Of a stretch of 64,000 nucleotides of DNA, positions 20,433 to 30,370 are shown one piece after another; the stretch's first letter is position 1, and each line of letters opens with the position of its first letter. A program made the position numbers and the translations under genes. Under the pieces are notes generated by a model, which was not told the DNA's origin, made no database searches, and saw only the letters and a program-made list of their open reading frames with translations. The DNA comes from Corynebacterium sp. P3-F1 (GTDB lineage Bacteria > Actinomycetota > Actinomycetes > Mycobacteriales > Mycobacteriaceae): contig NZ_CP129965.1 of the NCBI RefSeq assembly GCF_030503635.1, positions 1,612,001-1,676,000 of the forward strand. The letters run 5' to 3'.

Positions 20433-21160
20433 TGCAGCCCGCCATTTCAGTGCACAACGTCACCGTGCGGTACGGTGACGTGCTCGCCCTCGACGACGCA
20501 TCGCTTGAGCTGTACGCAGGGCGCGTTTGCGGGCTCGTGGGCATGAACGGCTCCGGCAAATCAACGCTGTTCAAAGTTATTATGGGCCAAATCCGCCCAG
20601 ATTCTGGCACCGTGCGCGTCGAAGGAGACGATCCGTCGGTCGCACGTATTGACGGCGCGCTCGGGTATGTCCCACAACGCGAAGCGATCGACTTCGACTT
20701 CCCTGTCACGGTTGGGGAAGTGGTCATGATGGGCCGGTACGGAAAAATGGGGTGGACGCGGCGGCCAGGCACCGCCGACCACGACGCTGTCGCCCACGCG
20801 CTCGAACGCGTTGAGCTCACGGAGTACGCGCACCGCCAGATTGGCCAACTCTCGGGAGGACAGCGCAAGCGGGCCTTCGTCGCCAGGGCAATCGCGCAAG
20901 AAGCGCGGATCATGCTTCTCGACGAGCCGTTCGCGGGCGTCGATAAGCGAACTGAGGCAACGATCACCCGGTTGCTCCGAGAACTCGCTGATGCCGGGAC
21001 CACCGTCTTCGTTTCTACCCACGACCTGCAGGCTCTGCCGGGGCTCGCCGATGAAGCAATGCTGCTCATGCGGTCCGTGCTCATGCATGGAGACCCCCAC
21101 GAGGTGCTGCAACCGAATAACCTCGCGAAAGCTTTTGGAATGGATGTGATGAACCGATGA
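20432..21160 (+). CDS. mntB: Metal ABC transporter ATP-binding protein
   Basis: 242-residue ABC ATPase. Walker A GMNGSGKST, Q-loop VPQREAIDFDFPVTV (the DFDFP context is typical of Mn/Zn importers), signature LSGGQRKRAF, Walker B MLLDEPFAGVD, switch His in STHDLQ. It overlaps the binding-protein gene by 1 bp and the permease gene by 4 bp (ATGA), so the three proteins are produced together. Confidence 0.92.
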   Translation: MQPAISVHNVTVRYGDVLALDDASLELYAGRVCGLVGMNGSGKSTLFKVIMGQIRPDSGTVRVEGDDPSVARIDGALGYVPQREAIDFDFPVTVGEVVMMGRYGKMGWTRRPGTADHDAVAHALERVELTEYAHRQIGQLSGGQRKRAFVARAIAQEARIMLLDEPFAGVDKRTEATITRLLRELADAGTTVFVSTHDLQALPGLADEAMLLMRSVLMHGDPHEVLQPNNLAKAFGMDVMNR

Positions 21161-22059
21161 TTTCTTGGCTGACTGATCCGTTCGCCTACGACTTCATGGT
21201 CCGTGCGCTGGCGACGACGCTGATTTCTTCGATCGTGTGCGCGCTGCTGTCGTGCTGGCTCGTGCTCGTGGGCTGGTCTCTCATGGGCGATGCCGTCTCG
21301 CACGCGGTGTTTCCTGGCGTTGTGCTCGCCTACATCGCGGGAGTGCCGTTCGCCGTGGGTGCCGTCATCTTTGGCTTCGTTGCGGTCGGGCTGATCGGGC
21401 TTGTGCGTGACACATCAAGGGTGAAAGAAGACGCGGCGATCGGCATCGTCTTCACCACATTATTTGCCATTGGGCTGGTGCTTGTCTCCGTCACGCCGTC
21501 GCAGACTGACCTGAACCACATCATTTTCGGCAACCTGCTCGGGGTATCCAAGGCAGAGCTATTGCAGATTGTGGTTCTCGGTGTGCTGGTATTCGCCGTG
21601 CTCGTGCTCAAGCGCAAAGATTTTGTCCTCTTCGCCTTCGACCCGGTCCACGCGCACGCCATCGGGATGAACCCGAAGCTCATTGGGGCGGGGCTGCTTG
21701 CGTTGCTCGCTCTCACGTGCGTGGTGGGGTTGCAGGCTGTCGGCGTGATTTTGGTGGTGGCGATGCTGATCATCCCCGGTGCCACCGCGTACCTGCTGAC
21801 CAATCGCTTCTGGCACATGCTCATCATCGCCCCGTCGATCGCGGCGCTGTGCGCAGTCGTCGGACTCTATGCCAGCTACTACCTCGACGCCTCCCCGGGC
21901 GGGTTGGTAGTCGTGGCGCAAGGGACGGCGTTCATGCTCGTTTACCTGTTCAGCCCGTTGCAGGGCATCGTGGTTACTCGCTGGAGGTCGGCGCAGCGCC
22001 GGCAGGAGACACAAACAGAGCGTCCGTCGCAGACCGGCCCAGCGATACAGGTTGGGTAG
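21157..22059 (+). CDS. mntC: Metal ABC transporter permease (ABC-3 family)
   Basis: 300-residue permease with eight or nine transmembrane helices. Family motifs include GDAVSHAVFPGVVLAYIAG and LQAVGVILVVAMLIIPGATAYL. The last ~25 residues are hydrophilic and cytoplasmic. The 3' end runs 86 bp into the 3' end of the oppositely oriented regulator gene, so the coding tail and the regulator C-terminus are antisense to each other. Confidence 0.93.
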   Translation: MISWLTDPFAYDFMVRALATTLISSIVCALLSCWLVLVGWSLMGDAVSHAVFPGVVLAYIAGVPFAVGAVIFGFVAVGLIGLVRDTSRVKEDAAIGIVFTTLFAIGLVLVSVTPSQTDLNHIIFGNLLGVSKAELLQIVVLGVLVFAVLVLKRKDFVLFAFDPVHAHAIGMNPKLIGAGLLALLALTCVVGLQAVGVILVVAMLIIPGATAYLLTNRFWHMLIIAPSIAALCAVVGLYASYYLDASPGGLVVVAQGTAFMLVYLFSPLQGIVVTRWRSAQRRQETQTERPSQTGPAIQVG

Positions 22060-22684
22060 CGCCGACGAGGCGGATATCCAGCGCTTCGGAGAATGGCGCG
22101 CCCTCCGCAACATCGAGCGAGGCACCAACGACGAGTCCGTTTTTGTCGAAGTACTTCAGCAACTCGGGGTCCGAGTCAGAGATTCGTTCAATGACCACGC
22201 GGTGCCCAGCGCCGACCTCGGTGAGGGATCGCGCGTCCAAATTGCGCACCGCACCGTCAGCTGAAGGAATTGGGTCACCGTGCGGGTCGCGGGTGGGGTA
22301 GCCAAGGAACTCGTCGAGGCGTTCAACCATGAAGTCAGAGACGGCGTGCTCGAGGTGCTCCGCCTCGTCGTGCACCTGATCCCACCTGTAGCCAAGGCTT
22401 TCTACCAGGAACGTCTCGATGAGGCGGTGGCGTCTGATCATCTCGATGGCAAAGACTCGACCCTGCTTTGTCAGCTCTACCGAGCCGTACGGAGCGTGGG
22501 TGAGCAGACCCTGGGACGCCAACTTGCGCACCGCGTCTGAAACGGAGGACATGCGCAGGCCGGTCACCTTTGCCACAGACGAGGCCGTCACCGGGTCAGC
22601 TGACCACTCCGTCAGGCTCCAGATCGCCTTCAGGTAATTCTGCGTGGAGGTAGACAGATCATCGACGGATTGGGGCTCTGACAT
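21974..22684 (-). CDS. mntR: DtxR-family metalloregulator, MntR-like
   Basis: 236 residues with three domains: winged HTH ([19 protein letters not shown] and [16 protein letters not shown]), metal-binding dimerisation domain ([20 protein letters not shown]), and a C-terminal SH3/FeoA-like domain (~145-225). The N-terminus is closer to corynebacterial MntR than to DtxR. It is convergent with the transporter operon and overlaps mntC by 86 bp, whereas in C. diphtheriae, as I recall, mntR is downstream in the same direction. TAGGCT lies 8 bases before the ATG, suggesting a leaderless mRNA. It is the likely manganese sensor for this transporter. Confidence 0.85.
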   Translation of the reverse strand: MSEPQSVDDLSTSTQNYLKAIWSLTEWSADPVTASSVAKVTGLRMSSVSDAVRKLASQGLLTHAPYGSVELTKQGRVFAIEMIRRHRLIETFLVESLGYRWDQVHDEAEHLEHAVSDFMVERLDEFLGYPTRDPHGDPIPSADGAVRNLDARSLTEVGAGHRVVIERISDSDPELLKYFDKNGLVVGASLDVAEGAPFSEALDIRLVGATQPVSLGRSATDALFVSPAGAAPTSSE

Positions 22685-22803
22685 GAACCTGAGCCTATCG
22701 TCTTCTGCAGCGAATTACACGGAGCGTCAAACGGTAGGACTTCACGCGCCTGCCCACGCGGCGCAAAGCCCGAGCGCGAGCTCCGGCTCCCAAGGCCATG
22801 AGA

Positions 22804-22809
22804 TAAACT
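22804..22809 (+). promoter_or_regulatory. -10 element of guaA, leaderless start
   Basis: TAAACT ends 8 bases before GTG 22818, so transcription should start at or next to the first base of the coding sequence. No ribosome site is present. Confidence 0.6.
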
Positions 22810-22817
22810 CTGTAGGC

Positions 22818-24428
<1,611 letters not shown>

Positions 24429-24482
24429 TCCGGGCCACCGCAGACCTCGATGAGTCCCGCGGTGCCCCCACCGTGTGAGTCG

Positions 24483-24893
24483 CTAGTCTGCGTAAGCGAG
24501 GCGGCGTGAGCCGTCGACATGCGGGTACAGCACCCATGCCGCAGCCGTGACAATGACGAATACGAGCACGGCTCCCCATGTGGGCCACTGTGCGAGCGGA
24601 GCGAGCATCAGCGCCAGCCACCAGAGCATCAAGGGCACGAGCATGCTTATCGACGGCACCGTGTCCACCTTCTTCTCCTCCGCAAACGCCCGCATCTGTC
24701 CCCGGTAGGGGTGGAGCAGGGTGACCGCGATGGCGAGCGCCGCGCAGCCGAGGGCGATGAGCACCTTCGGGCCTGTAGCGAGCTGGGAGACCATCACTGC
24801 GACGGAGCCAGCGGCACCTGCGCTGCCCGCTGTCCGCACGATCAGTGGTGTGGGGATCGGGGTGACGCGGTTGCGGACATCGTAGGCGTACAT
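24483..24893 (-). CDS. Small membrane protein, unknown
   Basis: 136 residues, four hydrophobic helices (~20-38, 45-62, 80-100, 104-124) joined by short loops; a cytoplasmic charged loop QMRAFAEEKKVDT lies in the middle. The C-terminus PHVDGSRRLAYAD is hydrophilic. Not recognised. It is convergent with guaA and divergent from imuA', whose SOS box lies 29 bp upstream of this ATG, so the two genes share a promoter region. Confidence 0.65.
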   Translation of the reverse strand: MYAYDVRNRVTPIPTPLIVRTAGSAGAAGSVAVMVSQLATGPKVLIALGCAALAIAVTLLHPYRGQMRAFAEEKKVDTVPSISMLVPLMLWWLALMLAPLAQWPTWGAVLVFVIVTAAAWVLYPHVDGSRRLAYAD

Positions 24894-24921
24894 GGGGTGG
24901 ACGCTACCACATGACCTGATG

Positions 24922-24937
24922 CCGAAAATATGTTCGA
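24922..24937 (+). promoter_or_regulatory. LexA-type SOS box before imuA'
   Basis: CCGAAAATATGTTCGA matches the actinobacterial/corynebacterial LexA consensus TCGAAnAnnTGTTCGA at all but the first base. It lies 9 bp upstream of the -35 hexamer of imuA'. Confidence 0.8.
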
Positions 24938-24946
24938 TATTTTTGG

Positions 24947-24975
24947 TTGACCGTGGTTCGCCCGCGGAGCATAAT
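24947..24975 (+). promoter_or_regulatory. Promoter of imuA'-imuB
   Basis: TTGACC (24947-24952), 17-bp spacer, CATAAT (24970-24975). The expected transcription start at about 24982 is 2 bp before GTG 24984, so the mRNA is effectively leaderless. Confidence 0.75.
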
Positions 24976-24983
24976 CAACTTCC

Positions 24984-25775
24984 GTGAGTGGAACAAGTGT
25001 TCGCAAGACGGTCCCGGAGGTGGCCCAGCCGGCAGCGCTGGCGGGGTCTGCCGGTCGCGCGCGCGCCGAACAGATCGCTGAGCTCCGCTCGAAGATGGCT
25101 CAAATCGGTGGAGATGTTCCTGGCAGTGACGGTGATGTGACCGGTTTCTCCGGGGGAGTCGTTTCCGGCGAGGATGTCGTGGGGCTGGGCGAACAGTTCC
25201 GCTTCCTGCTCCCCGGCGGCGGCTTGCCGCGCCGCGCAGTCACACACATGAGCGATACGCCCGCCCTTGTCGCGGAGATGCTCCTGAACGTCGTCGAAGC
25301 AGGTGGGTACGCCGGCGTGGTGGGGTGGCCGGAGTTGTCATACGCCGGGATAGACAAGCGCTATCTGGGACGCATTATCGCGGTGCCGGACCCAGGTGTG
25401 GACCCATTGGGCATCACAGCCGTGCTGACCGAAGGCTTGGATCTGGTTGTCTACCGCTCGCCGGTCCAGCTCGCCTTGTCCCCGGTGCGCTGCCGACCGC
25501 TGCTGGGAAAGCTCCGCAGGGGCCGGGCCGCTCTGATGATGGTGGGCGCGACCGTGCCGTCGCCGGCGCTCACGGTGACCGGGGACGTGGAAGCGTTCCG
25601 CGGGATCGGCCGCGGCACCGGCCGTATCACGGGCGTGGATATCCGCGTGCGGGCGCAGTCGAAGAGCGTCCACCCCGCATCGGCCACCGTCACGGTGGGG
25701 CAGTCCGTCAAAGCAGCGACTGTTTCTGTGGGGCAGACTGATCCGCCGGCGCCAGCGCTGAAGGTGGTGCGGTAG
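24984..25775 (+). CDS. imuA': ImuA' mutasome accessory protein
   Basis: 263 residues resembling the actinobacterial ImuA' (Rv3395c-type) RecA/SulA-like accessory factor that links ImuB and the error-prone polymerase DnaE2. LGEQFRFLLPGGGLPRRAVTH and the RecA-fold-like core (VVGWPELSYAGIDKRYLGRII) are visible, but no intact Walker A motif. It abuts imuB with no gap and has an SOS box upstream. Family assignment rests on sequence pattern plus context. Confidence 0.8.
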   Translation: MSGTSVRKTVPEVAQPAALAGSAGRARAEQIAELRSKMAQIGGDVPGSDGDVTGFSGGVVSGEDVVGLGEQFRFLLPGGGLPRRAVTHMSDTPALVAEMLLNVVEAGGYAGVVGWPELSYAGIDKRYLGRIIAVPDPGVDPLGITAVLTEGLDLVVYRSPVQLALSPVRCRPLLGKLRRGRAALMMVGATVPSPALTVTGDVEAFRGIGRGTGRITGVDIRVRAQSKSVHPASATVTVGQSVKAATVSVGQTDPPAPALKVVR

Positions 25776-27350
25776 ATGCGCGTCGCGGCGGTGTGGTTTC
25801 CGGATTGGCCGGTGCAGGCCGCCCGGCTGGAAGCGGACGACGAATTGGAAGAACCCTTGGCCATCGGGGTGCAGCACCGCATCAAGGTCGTGTCGCACCG
25901 CGCCCGCGCGCTGGGGGTGCGGCGAGGAATGAAAGTCCGCCACGCTCAGTCGGTGTGCCCGGAGCTCACTGTCATCGACGAGAACGTGGAGCGGGACGGG
26001 CGCATGTTCGCTGCGCTCGCGGCGGGCTTCGACGATGTTGCGGCTTCGGTGGAGGTGCTTCGTCCGGGCCTTGCCGTCGTCGATGTCGCCGCGGCAGGCT
26101 CGTTCCACGGCAGCGAAGAGAAGGCTATTGAGATGCTCCTGGACGCGGCAGCGCGCCGCGGCATCGACGCGTTTGCCGGGGTGGCCGATGAGATCGCCAC
26201 AGCGTTGATCGCGGCACGGTCCTCGGCGGTGGTTCCGGCGGGCGGGTCGGCGGAATTCCTCGCCCGCCAGCCGTTGAATGTGTTGGTGGCGGAGACCAGT
26301 TTGGGCGCGGACACGGAGACGGTGAAGGCGCTGGGACAGCTCGGGGTGGCAACGCTGAGGGATCTTGCCCGGCTGCCGTCAACAGCAGTGTCCACCCGGT
26401 TCGGGAATGCGGGGATGCTCTGCCACCGCATTGCGCGTGCGGCCCCGGACCGCCGCGTGGCACCGGAGCTCCCGGCCACGGACTTGTCGGTGGCTATCAC
26501 TCCGGAGGACCCGATCGACCGGGTGGATGCCGCCGCCTTCGCCGCCCGCGCTCTGGCCGCCAGTTTGCACGAGCGGCTGGCGGAGGCGGGACAGAACTGT
26601 CTGCGGCTGAAAGTCAAGGCGGAGCTCGCTGATGGGACTGTCGTCGAACGGATCTGGCGCACCCGCGAGGCGTTGACGGAGCAGGCCACGGCCGACCGCG
26701 TCAGGTGGCAGCTGGACGGGTGGTTGACCAGCGGGGGAGCGGGGACGATCACGTCGCTGCTGCTCGAGCCACTTGAGCTTGCACAACCGGATCCCGTGGG
26801 GCAGTTGTGGGGCTCAAGCAGCGGCAGCAGCGACACCACGGGGGACGCCCGCCGAGTGGCGGAGCGCGTACAGTCCGCCCTCGGGATCGACGCGGTGCTG
26901 CAGCCCCGGTTCGTGGGTGGGCGAGGGGTGGCCGAACGCATCGAGCTTATCCCGTTCGGGGAGCGCAACCCAGAGACCGCCGACGGGCACAACCCGGCTG
27001 ACGCTTCCTGGCCGGGGGCGATACCCCCGCCGCTGCCTGCGCGGATCGGCGGCGGTGCGGACCACCCGGCATCTCGGATCACCATTCTCGATGAGACAGC
27101 GCGGCCTGTCAGCGTCACTGCCGAGGCGCTGCTCAGCGCTAATCCGTACGCGTTGCGCTGGGGCGGCAGCCATTACTTCATCACGGGATGGGCGGGGCCG
27201 TGGCCGGTGGATGAAGGGTGGTGGGACGAGCACTCGCAGAAGGTGGCGCGATTACAGATCGTCGGCAATAGGGAAGCAGGCGGGACCCAGTTAGCGTGGC
27301 TTTTGCTCTGGTCGAAGCAGCGCTGGAGCGTGGAGGCGATGTACTCCTAG
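25776..27350 (+). CDS. imuB: ImuB, DNA polymerase Y-family protein of the mutasome
   Basis: 524-residue Y-family polymerase homologue. It starts RVAAVWFPDWPVQAARLE, where catalytic Y-polymerases have D-x-D; the first carboxylate position is Phe-Pro-Asp-Trp and the usual SxDE motif reads VVDVAAAGSFHG, so the polymerase active site is degenerate, as known for ImuB. Helix-hairpin-helix and little-finger regions follow (~180-330). The C-terminal ~150 residues include a Ser/Gly-rich linker and a conserved end (LLWSKQRWSVEAMYS). ImuB acts as beta-clamp-binding adaptor for DnaE2. Confidence 0.9.
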   Translation: MRVAAVWFPDWPVQAARLEADDELEEPLAIGVQHRIKVVSHRARALGVRRGMKVRHAQSVCPELTVIDENVERDGRMFAALAAGFDDVAASVEVLRPGLAVVDVAAAGSFHGSEEKAIEMLLDAAARRGIDAFAGVADEIATALIAARSSAVVPAGGSAEFLARQPLNVLVAETSLGADTETVKALGQLGVATLRDLARLPSTAVSTRFGNAGMLCHRIARAAPDRRVAPELPATDLSVAITPEDPIDRVDAAAFAARALAASLHERLAEAGQNCLRLKVKAELADGTVVERIWRTREALTEQATADRVRWQLDGWLTSGGAGTITSLLLEPLELAQPDPVGQLWGSSSGSSDTTGDARRVAERVQSALGIDAVLQPRFVGGRGVAERIELIPFGERNPETADGHNPADASWPGAIPPPLPARIGGGADHPASRITILDETARPVSVTAEALLSANPYALRWGGSHYFITGWAGPWPVDEGWWDEHSQKVARLQIVGNREAGGTQLAWLLLWSKQRWSVEAMYS

Positions 27351-27368
27351 GGCCCCGCGGTCCGGGGG

Positions 27369-28517
27369 TTAAATGTGGCGGTTCAGCCAATCAATAGATG
27401 TGTCGATAGCCTGATCGGCGGCGGGTTCGTTGAATACCTCGTGCATTTGACCTTCCCAGTTGACAAAGGACACATCTGACGATGAGATGGCGTTATACCA
27501 GTCGCGGGAGAAGTAAGCGGGAACGATCCCGTCCTTGGTTCCGTGCATGATCAGCGTGGGAGTGTTGAACATGTCGGCGTTGACAGCATCGTAGAGCGCC
27601 AGGGAGACGAGCTGCAAGATGGTCCCAGCGGTGGGCTTGGAGTTCAGCGGGTCGGAGGCATAGTCGTCCTTGATTGCCTGGCTTGTGGCGAGGCCGTCGT
27701 TGAAAGGATTCGTCAAGGGGACCTGTTTGGTCCACTCGGGGGACTGGACACCGATGTAGGCGCGGTGCGGGATTAGATTCTGAGCGTATTGGGCGTTGAA
27801 GCTGGTCAGCTCAGCCAAGGGGAGCCGCTCGAAGATGTTCGGCTGCAGGTTACGCTGCAGGTCGGAAATCTGGTCGGGTGTCACGACTTGTCCTGCGACA
27901 TTCTTGCCGGAGAGGTTGAGAGGCGCGCCGCCGCCGTTGGTAATGATTCCGTCGACCTTTCCGGATTCTCGGATGCCGTATGCTTCCACGGTGAGCGCGC
28001 CCATCGAGTGGCCGAGCAGGAATGTCTTGACGCTTGGGGTGTCGGATTTAGCCATATCGACGAGGCGGTCGAGGTCGCTCACTAGGAATTGGAAGTTGTC
28101 GATGTGGCCCAGCGGTGTGCTTCCGCTGGCGGACTTGCCATGACCGCGGTGGTCTAGGCGGTAGACGTTGTAGCCAGCGTCCAGCAGGCGCTTGGCCACG
28201 TAGTCGAAACGGCCGGAGTGCTCGGAGACGCCGTGGACGACGACAACGTTTCCGCGCGGGTTGGCGACTTTCTGGACGCGGTAGTAAATTTTCACGCCAG
28301 AGCCGTTGTGGCTGTCGAAGTAGCCGTCCTGGTCCGAGATCTGGCGTGGCGAAACCGTCGGGCGTCCGAGCGCATCAACCTTTCCGGGGGCAGCGACGGA
28401 ATTTACAGCTTCTGGGGCCGCACCTGCGTGTGCCAAGTGAGGTGCGGCCACCGGTGTGAGCACGAGCGAGGTCGTTGCGATAAGGGTTGCAGTTTGCTGC
28501 AGAATTGTCTTGCGCAT
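27369..28517 (-). CDS. Secreted alpha/beta-hydrolase, monoacylglycerol lipase-like
   Basis: About 382 residues. Cleavable signal peptide MRKTILQQTATLIATTSLVL...AHLAHA-like (cleavage near residue 32). Lipase fold: VVVVHGVSEHSGRFDYVA (oxyanion HG), YRLDHRGHGKS, nucleophile elbow LGHSMGAL, Asp in MHGTKDGIVP, His in EGQMHEVFNE. This is the serine aquamembrane lipase/lysophospholipase pattern (Hydrolase_4). ATG 28517 is preferred because AAAGG lies seven bases upstream; two in-frame ATGs upstream are too close to or ahead of that site. A perfect 18-bp tandem repeat lies ~60 bp upstream. Confidence 0.88.
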   Translation of the reverse strand: MRKTILQQTATLIATTSLVLTPVAAPHLAHAGAAPEAVNSVAAPGKVDALGRPTVSPRQISDQDGYFDSHNGSGVKIYYRVQKVANPRGNVVVVHGVSEHSGRFDYVAKRLLDAGYNVYRLDHRGHGKSASGSTPLGHIDNFQFLVSDLDRLVDMAKSDTPSVKTFLLGHSMGALTVEAYGIRESGKVDGIITNGGGAPLNLSGKNVAGQVVTPDQISDLQRNLQPNIFERLPLAELTSFNAQYAQNLIPHRAYIGVQSPEWTKQVPLTNPFNDGLATSQAIKDDYASDPLNSKPTAGTILQLVSLALYDAVNADMFNTPTLIMHGTKDGIVPAYFSRDWYNAISSSDVSFVNWEGQMHEVFNEPAADQAIDTSIDWLNRHI

Positions 28518-28572
28518 TTCCATACCTTTCTGGTGGTCCACGTTGCGTCTGCCCGTCGTACCGAACGCCAGG

Positions 28573-28608
28573 CAAGTGTGGGATTAATCTCAAGTGTGGG
28601 ATTAATCT
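28573..28608. repeat. Perfect 18-bp tandem repeat upstream of the lipase gene
   Basis: CAAGTGTGGGATTAATCT occurs twice without gap (28573-28590 and 28591-28608). Next to it TTTAC-CTTTA-GTAAA (28613-28627) is a small inverted repeat. Both lie 56-110 bp before the lipase start. Confidence 0.95.
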
Positions 28609-28750
28609 GGAGTTTACCTTTAGTAAAGATTAGAAAAGAACGAACTTCGGAAAAATTTTTCGGAGAAATCCCCTAATGGGGGTATATGGGCAATTTGAGG
28701 TGGCTGTTCCTCGAGAGTCCTCCCCAGCGAGATAGGCTACCCTTAGAAGC

Positions 28751-29659
28751 ATGTCTGATGGCCACCGAACACTGTGCTCCGACGTGGAGGTGGAGCCCCT
28801 GCCCGGCACTGCGAAACAAGCGGGCATCTATGTGCTTTTCGAGTACCCGGGGTCGTGGAGCCACGACATCCTCGACGGCGACACCTTCGGTGAGGGGCTG
28901 ACCGCGAAGCTGAAAACCCGGATGAAGGAAGCCGGTGCGTCGTTACAGCTGATCCGCCACCCTACGCGTGAGGGCCGCGAGATCAACGATCATCACCTCT
29001 ATATTGTTTTTTCCGACATTGGGGTCACCGAAGTCCTTCACGTCGACGGGCCCGAGGCGATTCTGGATCTCGACCTGTCGGGCCCCGGCCGCAACGGCGG
29101 GCAGACGCGCATCGCTCCGCTTCTTCTCGTGTGCACGCACGCCAAGCGCGACAGGTGCTGCGCGGTGAAAGGCCGCCCGATGGTCAGCGAGCTGGAACGC
29201 CGCTACCCGTTCAAGAAGACGGGCGATGTGGTGTGGGAGACCTCGCACGTCAAGGGGCACCGTTTTGCTCCGGCGATGCTGCTCATGCCGTGGGGGTACA
29301 GCTTCGGCCGCATGAACCTCGAGGCGACTGAAGCGATGCTGGCCGCCGCGATGCGCGCCCAGTACTTCGTCCCCGGTAACCGCGGCCGCGGCACCCTCAC
29401 CCCGCCGGAACAAGCGGCAGAGATCGCCGTCGCCGCGCACCTTCAGCGCGAGGGGCAGGACGTGGCTTACGGGCAGCTCTCCGTGAGCACGTCAGAAATC
29501 CACGATGATGCAGCGAGCATTTCGCTTATCGACGCTCCCACTGACCGCACCTTCACCGCCTCCCTGCGCAAGAAAGAAGCCGCAGGAGTGGTGTCCTCCT
29601 GCGGCGATGAACCGAAGACCGGTTCGTACTGGGCGGTTGAGTCTGTGACTCTCTCCTGA
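28751..29659 (+). CDS. Sucrase/ferredoxin-like family protein
   Basis: 302 residues of the Suc_Fer-like family (thioredoxin-fold [2Fe-2S] proteins, related to yeast Apd1). Key elements: LLVCTHAKRDRCCAVKGRP (Cys ligands) followed by WETSHVKGHRFAPAMLLMPWG, whose H-x-x-x-H pair is the second ligand set in Apd1-type bis-histidine clusters. No signal peptide. TAGGCT at 28733-28738 is a likely -10. Electron partner unknown. Placed between the lipase and metI, divergent from the former and convergent with the latter. Confidence 0.82.
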   Translation: MSDGHRTLCSDVEVEPLPGTAKQAGIYVLFEYPGSWSHDILDGDTFGEGLTAKLKTRMKEAGASLQLIRHPTREGREINDHHLYIVFSDIGVTEVLHVDGPEAILDLDLSGPGRNGGQTRIAPLLLVCTHAKRDRCCAVKGRPMVSELERRYPFKKTGDVVWETSHVKGHRFAPAMLLMPWGYSFGRMNLEATEAMLAAAMRAQYFVPGNRGRGTLTPPEQAAEIAVAAHLQREGQDVAYGQLSVSTSEIHDDAASISLIDAPTDRTFTASLRKKEAAGVVSSCGDEPKTGSYWAVESVTLS

Positions 29660-29674
29660 GCCGGCGCTGCGGGC

Positions 29675-30370
29675 TTAGCGGCGCATGACCTTGCGGGACA
29701 AGTAGTTGCCCAGAAGCTGCGCCAGCTGAACGATGACCACGATGGTGATCACAGCAAGCCAGGTGACTTCCGGCTGGTACGCGCGGTAGCCGTAGACGAT
29801 GGCGAAGTCACCCAGACCGCCGCCGCCGATGTAGCCCGCCATGGCGGACATGTCGATCACGGCGATGAAGATGAAGGTGAAGCCCAAGATCAGCGGGCCG
29901 AGCGCCTCGGGGATGATCACGGTGCGGATGATGCGCCACGGGCCGGCGCCCATTGCGCGGGCCGCCTCGATCACGCCGGGGTCGATGGCCACAAGGTTCT
30001 GCTCCACGATGCGCGCGACGGTGAATGTGGCGGTCACGCACATGACGAAGGTGGCGGCTTCGCGGCCGATCGTGGTGCCCACCACCGCAAGCGTCACGGC
30101 GTAGAGCATGGCGATCATGATGATGAAGGGGATGGGCCTGAAGAAGTTCACCAGGATGTTCAGTACCCAGTAGACAGCCTTGTTCTGCAGCACGCCGCCT
30201 TGGCGGGTGGTGTAGAGGAACAGGCCGATGATCAGGCCGAAGAAACCGCCCACGAGCATGGTGATGATCACCATGAACAGGGTGTCGCCGATCGCGTCGA
30301 CGTAGGTGGGGCCGAGGCGGTCCCAGTCGACACTGCCGGCGGCGAGAATCAATTCGTTCGTCGCGCTCAT
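29675..30370 (-). CDS. metI: Methionine ABC transporter permease MetI
   Basis: 231 residues, about five transmembrane helices, with the binding-protein-dependent permease EAA-type motif EAARAMGAGPWRIIRTVIIPEALGP. It belongs with metN (1-bp overlap) and metQ as an importer of methionine (D- and L-forms) and related compounds. Confidence 0.95.
   Translation of the reverse strand: MSATNELILAAGSVDWDRLGPTYVDAIGDTLFMVIITMLVGGFFGLIIGLFLYTTRQGGVLQNKAVYWVLNILVNFFRPIPFIIMIAMLYAVTLAVVGTTIGREAATFVMCVTATFTVARIVEQNLVAIDPGVIEAARAMGAGPWRIIRTVIIPEALGPLILGFTFIFIAVIDMSAMAGYIGGGGLGDFAIVYGYRAYQPEVTWLAVITIVVIVQLAQLLGNYLSRKVMRR

Noticed and set aside
28731-28746. GATAGGCTACCCTTAG before the sucrase/ferredoxin-like gene as a DtxR box
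   Set aside because: Only about 10 of 16 positions fit the consensus and the palindrome is lost; TAGGCT is better explained as the -10 hexamer.
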